Source of the DNA: Oscillospiraceae bacterium
GTDB lineage: Bacteria > Bacillota > Clostridia > Oscillospirales > Ruminococcaceae
Length of the DNA stretch: 5,855 bases
Assembly (NCBI GenBank): GCA_014858325.1
Contig: RKCM01000139.1
Location: forward strand, 1 to 5,855
Reading direction: 5' to 3'
Below, in pieces: positions 1 to 5,815 of the stretch. The notes under the pieces were generated by a model that saw only the letters and a list, made by a program, of their open reading frames with translations, did not search any database and was not told where the DNA came from. Each line of letters starts with the position of its first letter. Position 1 is the stretch's first letter. Both the position numbers and the translations under genes were made by a program.

Positions 1-1
1 C

Positions 2-256
2 AACACCCCCATTCAGGGCACAGCCGCCGATGTCATCAAGCTGGCCATGGTGCGGGTCTGGCGGCGTTTGCGGGACGAAAAGATGGAAAGCCGCCTCATC
101 CTCACCGTCCACGATGAGCTCATCGTGGAGGCCCCGGAGGCGGAGGCCGAAAAGGCGGCCGCCATCCTGCGGGAAGAGATGGAAGGCTGCGTACACTATG
201 CAGTGCCCCTGAGCACCGAGGTGCATCAGGGCAAAAACTGGCTGGAGGCCCACTAA
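2..256 (+). CDS. polA: DNA polymerase I, C-terminal end (partial)
   Basis: This is the last 84 residues of DNA polymerase I; the 5' part lies outside the window. The enzyme fills gaps and replaces RNA primers during replication and repair. The fragment begins with NTPIQGTAAD, which matches the conserved family A segment at the end of the fingers/palm (NAPMQGTAAD in E. coli). It then carries motif C, VHDEL, at fragment residues 36-40. The Asp at bases 113-115 is one of the two metal-binding catalytic residues (D882 in E. coli numbering). The protein ends in ENW/KNW-type sequence (GKNWLEAH), close to the E. coli C-terminus (GENWDQAH), so the end is complete. The stop codon is TAA at 254-256. 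tsaD starts 4 bases later on the same strand, so the two are probably co-transcribed. The identification rests on family motifs and is firm. Confidence 0.97.
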   Translation, partial: NTPIQGTAADVIKLAMVRVWRRLRDEKMESRLILTVHDELIVEAPEAEAEKAAAILREEMEGCVHYAVPLSTEVHQGKNWLEAH

Positions 257-260
257 AACC

Positions 261-1268
261 ATGATCGTATTAGGAATTGAATCGACCTGCGACGAGACCG
301 CCGCATCTCTGGTGGAGGATGGCCGCAAACTGCTCAGCAACGTCATCTCCACCAGCGTGAAAGAGCAGGCGCTCTACGGCGGCGTGGTGCCGGAGATCGC
401 CAGCCGCCGCCATTGCGAGTTCATCAGCGCCACGGTGAAAAAAGCCCTGCTGGACGCGGGCAAGACCATCGACGATGTGGACGCCGTGGCCGTCACCTTT
501 GCCCCCGGCCTCATCGGCGCGGTGCTGGTGGGAGTCAACTTTGCCAAGGGGCTGGCCTACTCGGCCAATAAGCCGCTGGTGCCCGTCCACCACCTGCGGG
601 GCCACATTGCGGCCCTCTACCTCACCCACCCGGAGCTGAAGCCGCCCTTCCTCTGCCTGGTGGCGTCCGGCGGCCACAGCCACATCGTGGAGGTGCTGGA
701 CTACACCCATTACCACGTCCTCGGCCACACCGTGGACGACGCGGCGGGCGAGGCCTTTGATAAGGTGGCCCGCACGCTGGGCCTGCCTTACCCCGGCGGC
801 CCCAGTGTGGCCAACGCCGCCAAGACCGGCGACCCCAAGGCCTACCGCCTGCCCGTGCCCCATGTGGAAGGAAAGTACAACGTCAGCTTCTCCGGCCTGA
901 AGACTGCCGTCCTCAACGAGGTGAACAAGGCCCAGATGAAGGGCGAGGAAATCAACGTGCCTGATCTGGCGGCCAGCTTTCAGGAGCGCATTGCAGGCAT
1001 CCTGGCGGAAAAACTGCTCCTGGCCGCCGCCGATACCGGGGCCAAGCAGGTCTGCCTGGCCGGCGGCGTGGCCGCCAATGGCCGTCTGCGCCAGCTGGTC
1101 AACGACGGTGCCCAAAAACTGGGAGCCAAAGTCTACCTGCCGGAGCTGAAATTCTGCGGGGACAACGGTGCCATGATCGCCGCTCAGGGCTATTACCAGT
1201 ACATCGCCGGACATACCGCCGGGCTGGAATTGAACGGCCTGCCTACGCTGCCGATCGATTATGAATAA
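261..1268 (+). CDS. tsaD: tRNA N6-adenosine threonylcarbamoyltransferase TsaD
   Basis: TsaD (Gcp/YgjD/Kae1 family) transfers the threonylcarbamoyl group from threonylcarbamoyl-AMP to A37 of tRNAs that read ANN codons, giving t6A. In bacteria it acts in the cytoplasm with TsaB and TsaE. At 335 residues it has normal family length. Visible motifs, in order: the ASKHA-fold phosphate loop GIESTCDET (residues 5-13); the metal ligands H111 and H115 in HHLRGHIAA; SGGHSHI (137-142); DDAAGEAFDKVAR (159-171); the second nucleotide-binding segment LAGGVAANGRLR (267-277); and D301 in CGDNGAMIA, the third metal ligand. The ATG at 261 gives the expected N-terminus (MIVLGIEST). A GGAGG at 244-248, inside the end of polA, sits 12 bases upstream, a slightly long spacing that suggests coupling to polA translation. 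tsaD is normally essential or nearly so, and this copy appears intact. Confidence 0.97.
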   Translation: MIVLGIESTCDETAASLVEDGRKLLSNVISTSVKEQALYGGVVPEIASRRHCEFISATVKKALLDAGKTIDDVDAVAVTFAPGLIGAVLVGVNFAKGLAYSANKPLVPVHHLRGHIAALYLTHPELKPPFLCLVASGGHSHIVEVLDYTHYHVLGHTVDDAAGEAFDKVARTLGLPYPGGPSVANAAKTGDPKAYRLPVPHVEGKYNVSFSGLKTAVLNEVNKAQMKGEEINVPDLAASFQERIAGILAEKLLLAAADTGAKQVCLAGGVAANGRLRQLVNDGAQKLGAKVYLPELKFCGDNGAMIAAQGYYQYIAGHTAGLELNGLPTLPIDYE

Positions 1269-1298
1269 GCGCTGCATGTAGCTTTGCGTGCAGCAAAG

Positions 1299-1334
1299 AA
1301 ACGGCAGGGACCTTGGATGGTCCTTGCCGTTTTT
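1299..1334 (+). terminator. Intrinsic terminator of polA-tsaD, probably bidirectional
   Basis: Two 14-base arms (1299-1312 and 1319-1332) pair along their full length with a single G-U wobble, around the 6-base loop TTGGAT. TTTTT follows at 1330-1334, partly inside the stem. The hairpin lies 30 bases after the tsaD stop. On the minus strand the same stem is followed by GTTTCTTT, so it can also stop transcripts of the converging endonuclease gene, whose stop codon is only 9 bases away. Confidence 0.9.
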
Positions 1335-1342
1335 GTCTGTGT

Positions 1343-2221
1343 TTATTTCGTCACATGCCACTCGTGGTCGAACCATTGGCGCTGGGTGAGCCAGTAGTGG
1401 GCGGCTTCAACGGCGTGTTCCTTGAAATTTTTGAAGTTGAGGTCGGTGGGGTAGATGCGGCCCCCGGAGTATTGTTCGGAAAAAACATACAGTCCGTGCC
1501 AGCCGTTGGTGGGATGCTCCGTAGTTCCGCCGTTGACCATGGAAATGAACTTGGGTAAGCGGAGAAAATCGCCGTCCAGCACGATAATGGTGCTCCAGAA
1601 GTAAGAGGCCATGGCTTGGAGCGAGGGCTCTCGGTCCCGGGTGACACGATCGCGCACGCTGGTTTTGCTCTGGATGCAACCGTAGCAGAACGTCTTGCCG
1701 TCTTCCCGGGTGACAAGAGCGTAAAGATCAAAAACACCGCCGCGGATCTGCTCTTTCAACCAGCTGATATCCCGTGGTTCGTTGTTGATCTCGCCTGCTT
1801 TGATGAGAATGTTCAAATCACGTTGGAGAACGATCTGAATGCCGGTCCCCTCCAATGCTGCGGAAGCGAGAAATTTGATCATCTCTTCAAAAGCGTGGCC
1901 GCTGGATTTTTTCCAGCTTTGGTCAGCGCTGATAACTTTGGCGATGGTCTCTGCATCATCGATGCCGCTCTTGCGGTGGACATGCACTTCGTAGACAGCC
2001 TTCCAGATATCTGCGGGCTCCACATCGGGAAAATTCCGCATGCTGTCGATGGTTGCTTGTTGGATGGCTTTTTTCTGGGCGGTGGTCTCTATTTTGGACT
2101 CCGCTTCTTCACTGAGGCGGCCTGTCCGGGAGGCGGACAATGCCTCTTGCGTCAACCGGGCCTTTTCCGCATTGTATACGTTGTTGTAGCGTTCCCGGCA
2201 GAATTCTTTTACCACATTCAT
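1343..2221 (-). CDS. Type II restriction endonuclease, BsaWI-like (CCGG family)
   Basis: The 292-residue protein looks like a complete type II restriction endonuclease of the PD-(D/E)XK fold, CCGG family, closest by recognition to BsaWI (which cuts W^CCGGW). The putative active site, in order: acidic residues on a helix in SSGHAFEEMI (E112/E113), D165 in GGVFDLYAL, and S185-K186 in CIQSKTS, which fits the family's SxK variant. Directly after the Lys comes the Arg/Asp run RDRVTRDREP (190-199). In NgoMIV, Bse634I and Cfr10I an R-(D/E)-R element at this position reads the CCGG core. Residues 1-60 form a charged, mostly helical extension that may be a separate N-terminal domain. The ATG at 2221 is preceded by GGAGGG with 6 bases of spacing and overlaps the methyltransferase stop (ATGA). 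No frameshift or lost motif is seen. The fold and R-M role are well supported; the exact site is an inference. Confidence 0.88.
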   Translation of the reverse strand: MNVVKEFCRERYNNVYNAEKARLTQEALSASRTGRLSEEAESKIETTAQKKAIQQATIDSMRNFPDVEPADIWKAVYEVHVHRKSGIDDAETIAKVISADQSWKKSSGHAFEEMIKFLASAALEGTGIQIVLQRDLNILIKAGEINNEPRDISWLKEQIRGGVFDLYALVTREDGKTFCYGCIQSKTSVRDRVTRDREPSLQAMASYFWSTIIVLDGDFLRLPKFISMVNGGTTEHPTNGWHGLYVFSEQYSGGRIYPTDLNFKNFKEHAVEAAHYWLTQRQWFDHEWHVTK

Positions 2222-3411
2222 GCGTGTCCCTCCAAAATCGCGGCAATTTGTTTTCCCCAGGCGTAGGCCAGCAGAGGCGGCACGGCATCGCCGATCTGTT
2301 CGTATTTGTCTTGCACAGTGCGGTCGATATGGGGGACGAGATAGGGGCCCCCGCAGAAATCATAAGAATCCGGAAAGGACTGCAATCGGGCGCATTCCCG
2401 TACAGTCAGGGCCCGGTCATGCAGTGGATGAACAAATTCGTCCAGACAATGACTGGTCACAGTGGGGGAGGGCTCGTTGAGGATGAGTCGATAGTTCCGT
2501 TTGATGAACATCTTCTTGGGCAGAATGCGCTCCGCCTGCAAGGCCTCTCGTTCTTCGCCCGTGTAGCGCTCAAACAGGTCTTTCAGGCTCTCGCCTTGGT
2601 GTAGCAGCGCAAAGCGCTTGAGAGTGCAGGCTCGGTGCTTCATGGGTTTGTGGTAAGTGATGGAGCCCGTTCCGGCAGGTCGATTCCAGAAAGCATCGTC
2701 CTTCATTCGGCTGGAAAAATCACTCTCTTCGCCGGTGTACGCGGTGCCCTCTATCTCGGAGTTGGGGATGACGTTGGGCAGGCCTGCAAAAGCTTCTGCC
2801 ACCGTTACCTTCCGGCTGCAGGTGGGCGAGGGCTCAAGAAGCTTCCAATCGGGGAAACGGCTGGCCAAAATAAAGAAACGTTTCCGTTTCTGGGGGACCC
2901 CAAACTGATCGGCGGACAGGATGACTTCATGCTGGTTGGGGTAGCCTGCCTCGGCAAGCTCCTTCTTCAGCAGATCGACAATAAGTTCTTTCGAGTGTTT
3001 CTCCACGGTCTTGGTCGTGATGGCCGGGACATTCTCGAACAAAATCAGCTTTGCCTTAGCAATTTTGGCAATGCGGATCCCCTCCCGAAAAAGCAACTGA
3101 CGGTCATCGTAGAAAGAACGGGAGCGGTTGCCCGCCGTGGAAAAAGTCTCACAGGGCATTCCGGACGTGACCAGATCCACGCCGCCGACTGGAATATAGG
3201 GTAAGATCTGCTCAGCCGTGACGTTTCGGATGTCCGAATGGATGACATGCACTTCTGGATGGTTGGCAGAATAAGTATCTACGCAGCTTTGAATGTACTC
3301 AATGGCTACTCTGGTATCAAACCCGGCGGCGTGCATTCCGGTGCAGATGCCTCCCGGCCCTGCAAAGCAATCAATGTGTGTAAGCGTAATGCGCAACCTC
3401 CTTGGAATCAA
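2218..3411 (-). CDS. DNA (cytosine-5-)-methyltransferase of the R-M pair
   Basis: A type II C5-cytosine methyltransferase that should protect the host from the adjacent endonuclease. Counting from the TTG at 3411 (397 residues), motifs appear in canonical order: motif I with the S-adenosylmethionine loop DCFAGPGG (14-21); motif IV GMPCETFS with catalytic C87 (codon 3151-3153); motif VI ENV (126-128); motif VIII QKRKRFF (174-180); a target-recognition region of about 150 residues (roughly 181-330); motif IX RECARLQSFPD (338-348); and motif X QIGDAVPP (372-379). The start is uncertain. A perfect AAGGAGG lies inside the reading frame at 3397-3403, six bases before an ATT at 3388-3390. Initiation there would give 390 residues beginning TLTHIDCFAG. 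The outer TTG at 3411 has no good Shine-Dalgarno site, and the TTG at 3396 abuts it. The 3' end overlaps the endonuclease start by 4 bases (ATGA). All catalytic motifs are intact. Confidence 0.95.
   Translation of the reverse strand: MIPRRLRITLTHIDCFAGPGGICTGMHAAGFDTRVAIEYIQSCVDTYSANHPEVHVIHSDIRNVTAEQILPYIPVGGVDLVTSGMPCETFSTAGNRSRSFYDDRQLLFREGIRIAKIAKAKLILFENVPAITTKTVEKHSKELIVDLLKKELAEAGYPNQHEVILSADQFGVPQKRKRFFILASRFPDWKLLEPSPTCSRKVTVAEAFAGLPNVIPNSEIEGTAYTGEESDFSSRMKDDAFWNRPAGTGSITYHKPMKHRACTLKRFALLHQGESLKDLFERYTGEEREALQAERILPKKMFIKRNYRLILNEPSPTVTSHCLDEFVHPLHDRALTVRECARLQSFPDSYDFCGGPYLVPHIDRTVQDKYEQIGDAVPPLLAYAWGKQIAAILEGHA
2228..2233 (-). promoter_or_regulatory. Ribosome binding site of the endonuclease gene
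   Basis: GGAGGG on the minus strand lies 6 bases before the ATG at 2221. It is embedded in the last codons of the methyltransferase gene (Glu-Gly-His-Ala-stop). This fixes the endonuclease start and, with the ATGA overlap, points to translational coupling between the two genes. Confidence 0.75.
3397..3403 (-). promoter_or_regulatory. Ribosome binding site that decides the methyltransferase start
   Basis: AAGGAGG on the minus strand is a perfect Shine-Dalgarno site. Six bases (TTGCGC) separate it from ATT at 3388-3390, normal spacing for initiation. The in-frame TTG at 3394-3396 touches the site and is too close. The TTG at 3409-3411 lies upstream of it. No ATG or GTG exists in this frame before motif I. 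Confidence 0.7.
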
Positions 3412-3414
3412 AAA

Positions 3415-3443
3415 CTCTATTTATAAAATATCATAAATCACAA
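3415..3443 (-). promoter_or_regulatory. AT-rich leader, possible promoter of the R-M operon
   Basis: The stretch between the recG end and the methyltransferase is strongly AT-rich, unlike its surroundings. On the minus strand TATGAT at 3430-3435 is one base from the -10 consensus, and would start transcription about 20 bases before the Shine-Dalgarno site. TATAAA at 3420-3425 is an alternative. No convincing -35 box lies 16-18 bases upstream of either, so the assignment is weak. No operator-like inverted repeat or C-box was seen. Confidence 0.3.
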
Positions 3444-3487
3444 AAAAGAGCCAGCCCTGCAATACGGTTCCTTTTCAACCGCAGCTG
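3442..3487 (-). terminator. Probable imperfect terminator of recG
   Basis: On the minus strand, just after the recG stop, CAGC (3484-3487) can pair with GCTG (3452-3455), TGC (3481-3483) with GCA (3458-3460), and GGTT (3477-3480) with AACC (3466-3469). The loop is 7 bases, with two bulges on the 3' side. TTTTTT follows at 3442-3447. The bulged stem makes termination likely to be partial, so some recG transcripts may read into the R-M genes. Confidence 0.45.
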
Positions 3488-3493
3488 CCCAAC

Positions 3494-5539
3494 TCAATTC
3501 ATCGCGCCTGCCTTCTCGAACATCTGCTGCACCTGTGCGGCCAGCAGGGCGTGGTCCGGCTTTTCCAGCAGCGGGTCGTCGGCCAGCAGGGCCATGGCCT
3601 CGGCCTGGGCGGCGTGGAGGGTGCGGGTGTCGTTCATCAGGTCGGCGATCTGCAGGGTGGGCAGGCCATGCTGGCGGCTGCCGAAAAAGTCGCCGGGGCC
3701 GCGGGTCTCCAGATCGTACTGGGCCACGGCGAAGCCGTCGGCGGTGGAGCACAAAAAGCGGAGCCGCTTCTGCACGGCCTCGCTCTGGTTGTCGCTGACG
3801 AGGAAGCACCAGCTCTCGGCAGCGCCCCGGCCCACCCGGCCCCGCAGCTGGTGCAGGGCGCTCAGGCCGTAGCGCTCGGCGTTTTCAATGACCATGACGC
3901 TGGCATTGGGCACGTCCACGCCCACCTCAATGACGGTGGTGGAGACGAGGGCGTCCAGACGCCCAGCCTTGAAATCCTCCATGACGGCGGCTTTCTCCTT
4001 GGGCTTCAGTTTGCCGTGCATCAGACCCACCCGGCGGGTGGGGAGCAGGGCCTTGGCGATGTCCTGGTAGTAGCGCTTCACGGCGTTGAGCCCGCCGTCC
4101 GGCGTGTCCTCAATGGCCGGGCAGACCAGATACACCTGATGCCCCGCGTCGATCTCCCGGTCGAGGAAGCCGTACAGGTCGCCCCGCTTTTTGCCCGTGA
4201 TGCACCGGGTCTTGACGGGCTTGCGGCCCGGGGGCAGCTCGTCGAGGATGGAGATGTCGAGGTCGCCGTAGAGGAGCAGCCCCAGCGTGCGGGGGATGGG
4301 GGTGGCGCTCATGACCAGCAGGTGGGGGTTCTCGGCCTTTTCGGCCAGCATCCCGCGCTGGCGCACGCCGAAGCGGTGCTGCTCGTCCACCACGGCAAGG
4401 CCGAGGCGGGCAAACTCCACCCCCTCGCTGAGGAGGGCGTGGGTGCCCACGATGAGGTCGGCCTCGTCGTTTCGGATCGCGGCCAGTGTGGTGCGGCGGG
4501 CGGCGGCTTTCGTCCCGCCCGTTAAAAGGGCCACCCGCATCCCGAAGGGGGCCAGCAGGCGGTTCAGATTTTCGGCGTGCTGGGCGGCGAGGATCTCGGT
4601 GGGGGCCAGCAGCGCGGCCTGGTAGCCGCTGCGGATGCAGGCCCAGATGGCGGCGGCGGCCACCAGCGTTTTACCGCTGCCCACATCGCCCTGCAGCAGG
4701 CGGTTCATGGAGGTTTCGCCCGCCATGTCGTCCAAGATCTCCGCCACGGCCCGGCGCTGGGCCCCGGTGGGGGAGAAGGGAAGGCTGGCCCAGAACGGCT
4801 CCGGGTCCAGCTTTTGCATGGGGGCCCCGGTGCGGGCTGCCCCGTGGTTTTTCATCCGGCCGATGCCCAGCTGCAGCACCAGCAGCTCCTCGTAGATGAG
4901 CCGCCGCCGGGCCGCAAAGGCCTCCTCCTCGTCGGAAGGGCAGTGGATGGCCCGCACCGCCTGCGCTTTGGACAGCAGGCGGTATTTTTTTCGCATCTCC
5001 TCGGGCAGCGGATCGGGCAGAAGCTCGGCGTGGGGGAGCAGCTGCCGGACGCATTTGGCAATGGCCGCGCTGCTCAGCCCCTCGGTTTGGGGGTAGACGG
5101 CCTCAAAGGGAACCTGGGTCACCTGGGCCTCGGTACGCACCTGGGGGTTGACCATCTGGCGGCGGAGCATCCCGCCCGAGACAACGCCCTGGAAATAGTA
5201 TTCCTGCCCCAGCTCCAGTTTCTGGGCGGCGTATGGATTATTGAACCAGGTGATCTCCAAACTGGATACGTCGTCGCCCGCCGTGATCCGCTCCATCCGC
5301 CGCCCGCCGGGCAGGATGCGTTCGCCGGGCTTGGCAAACACCTCCGCCTTGACGACGCACTCCGTCTCAAAGGGAGCGGCGGCGATGGTGTAGGGCTTGG
5401 AGAAATCCAGATACCGCCGGGGGTAGTGGCAGAGCAGGTCTGCCAGCGTGACGATGCCCAGCTTCTCAAACCGCTCGGCGGTCTTGGGCCCTACGCCCTT
5501 AAGGTAGCGCACCGGGGTATCGGGGGTCAGGGTCTCCAT
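3494..5539 (-). CDS. recG: ATP-dependent DNA helicase RecG
   Basis: RecG is a superfamily 2 double-stranded DNA translocase that reverses stalled replication forks and processes branched intermediates during repair. The protein has 681 residues, matching the family (about 680-690). Order: an N-terminal helix-hairpin-helix-like segment YLKGVGPKTAERF (12-24); an OB-fold wedge domain (about 55-145); helicase motif I (Walker A) GDVGSGKT (284-291); motif II DEQH (385-388), the RecG form of the DEAD box; motif III SATPIPRT (411-418); VSTTVIEVGVDVP (532-544); motif VI HQLRGRVGRG (563-572); and the TRG segment TRGPGDFFGSRQHG (612-625), which couples ATP hydrolysis to translocation. The ATG at 5539 is preceded by AAAGGAG with 9 bases of spacing. 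An ATG at 5560 lies upstream of that site and is unlikely. The open frame extends further through the tRNA genes but is not coding there. The gene appears intact. Confidence 0.97.
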   Translation of the reverse strand: METLTPDTPVRYLKGVGPKTAERFEKLGIVTLADLLCHYPRRYLDFSKPYTIAAAPFETECVVKAEVFAKPGERILPGGRRMERITAGDDVSSLEITWFNNPYAAQKLELGQEYYFQGVVSGGMLRRQMVNPQVRTEAQVTQVPFEAVYPQTEGLSSAAIAKCVRQLLPHAELLPDPLPEEMRKKYRLLSKAQAVRAIHCPSDEEEAFAARRRLIYEELLVLQLGIGRMKNHGAARTGAPMQKLDPEPFWASLPFSPTGAQRRAVAEILDDMAGETSMNRLLQGDVGSGKTLVAAAAIWACIRSGYQAALLAPTEILAAQHAENLNRLLAPFGMRVALLTGGTKAAARRTTLAAIRNDEADLIVGTHALLSEGVEFARLGLAVVDEQHRFGVRQRGMLAEKAENPHLLVMSATPIPRTLGLLLYGDLDISILDELPPGRKPVKTRCITGKKRGDLYGFLDREIDAGHQVYLVCPAIEDTPDGGLNAVKRYYQDIAKALLPTRRVGLMHGKLKPKEKAAVMEDFKAGRLDALVSTTVIEVGVDVPNASVMVIENAERYGLSALHQLRGRVGRGAAESWCFLVSDNQSEAVQKRLRFLCSTADGFAVAQYDLETRGPGDFFGSRQHGLPTLQIADLMNDTRTLHAAQAEAMALLADDPLLEKPDHALLAAQVQQMFEKAGAMN

Positions 5540-5567
5540 GGCAGACAGCTCCTTTCGCATTTTCTTT

Positions 5568-5596
5568 ATTCTAGCACAAACGAAGGCAAAAAACAA
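5568..5596 (-). promoter_or_regulatory. recG promoter with extended -10
   Basis: On the minus strand TTGTTT (5591-5596) is followed after 17 bases by TAGAAT (5568-5573). The TGC immediately before it gives an extended -10 element, which can compensate for the weak -35. Transcription would start near 5561, about 22 bases before the recG ATG. The -35 box lies in the U-tract of the tRNA terminator. Confidence 0.6.
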
Positions 5597-5624
5597 AAAA
5601 TCCCGACAGCCGCAGCTGCCGGGA
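5595..5624 (-). terminator. Strong intrinsic terminator of the tRNA-Gly/tRNA-Cys unit
   Basis: Arms at 5615-5624 and 5601-5610 form a 10-base-pair GC-rich stem with one G-U wobble and a TGCG tetraloop (minus-strand reading). TTTTTT follows at 5595-5600. The hairpin begins 6 bases after the encoded CCA of tRNA-Cys. It separates the tRNA transcript from recG. Confidence 0.92.
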
Positions 5625-5630
5625 ATCTTT

Positions 5631-5705
5631 TGGAGGTGACGACCAGATTTGAACTGGTGGATGAGGGTTTTGCAGACCCTTGCCTTACCACTTGGCCACG
5701 TCACC
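5631..5705 (-). tRNA. tRNA-Cys(GCA)
   Basis: A full cloverleaf is visible. The 7-base acceptor stem pairs GGTGACG with CGTCACC; the D-arm stem is GCC/GGC; the anticodon stem AGGGT/ACCCT has loop CTGCAAA, giving anticodon GCA (cysteine); the T arm is ACCAG-TTCAAAT-CTGGT. The discriminator base is U, as expected for tRNA-Cys in bacteria. CCA is encoded at 5631-5633. The length is 75 bases including CCA. Confidence 0.97.
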
Positions 5706-5711
5706 ATATTC

Positions 5712-5731
5712 GGAGTGATTGTTACCACTCC
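5712..5731 (-). other. Hairpin in the tRNA-Gly/tRNA-Cys spacer
   Basis: A perfect 6-base-pair stem (GGAGTG/CACTCC) with an 8-base loop occupies most of the 28-base spacer. On the transcribed strand it starts 2 bases after the CCA of tRNA-Gly and ends 6 bases (GAATAT) before tRNA-Cys. There is no U-tract, so it is not a terminator. A role in tRNA processing is an inference. Confidence 0.5.
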
Positions 5732-5733
5732 AT

Positions 5734-5809
5734 TGGAGCGGCCGACGAGGCTCGAACTCGCTACCTCCACCTTGGCAAGGTGGCGCTCTACCAGATGAGC
5801 TACGGCCGC
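5734..5809 (-). tRNA. tRNA-Gly(GCC)
   Basis: A full cloverleaf is visible. The acceptor stem pairs GCGGCCG with CGGCCGC; the D stem is GCTC/GAGC; the anticodon stem CCACC/GGTGG has loop TTGCCAA, giving anticodon GCC (glycine); the T arm is GCGAG-TTCGAGC-CTCGT with one wobble pair. The discriminator is U, usual for bacterial tRNA-Gly. CCA is encoded at 5734-5736. The length is 76 bases. It lies 28 bases upstream of tRNA-Cys on the same strand, so the two are probably processed from one transcript. Confidence 0.97.
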
Positions 5810-5815
5810 ATATTT

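Noticed and set aside
1271..1298. Extra small hairpins after tsaD (GCTGCA/TGCAGC and CTTTG/CAAAG)
   Set aside because: They overlap and exclude each other, have no U-tract, and sit directly before a much stronger terminator.
270..1376. A 368-codon open frame on the minus strand, opposite tsaD
   Set aside because: It is antisense to a gene with every TsaD motif. Its Gly/His/Val-rich product is typical of the shadow frame of GC-rich coding sequence, and it would run through the terminator.
1616..3204. Plus-strand open frames of 154-216 codons opposite the R-M genes (1616-2266, 2140-2604, 2635-3204)
   Set aside because: The minus-strand frames carry intact catalytic motifs across the same bases, and the plus-strand products match nothing recognisable. 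An antisense regulator or C protein was considered, but no helix-turn-helix pattern was seen.
1335..3450. CRISPR array, integrase, transposase or attachment-site repeats around the R-M module
   Set aside because: No regularly spaced repeats, recombinase motifs or matching flanking direct repeats were found on either strand by eye.
3551..4525. A 324-codon open frame on the plus strand, opposite recG
   Set aside because: It is antisense to the conserved helicase core, with low-complexity Gly/Ala/Val/His composition and no recognisable domain or good ribosome binding site.
5540..5770. N-terminal extension of recG to 758 codons
   Set aside because: The extension translates both tRNA genes and the terminator. 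The ribosome binding site and family length both support the ATG at 5539.
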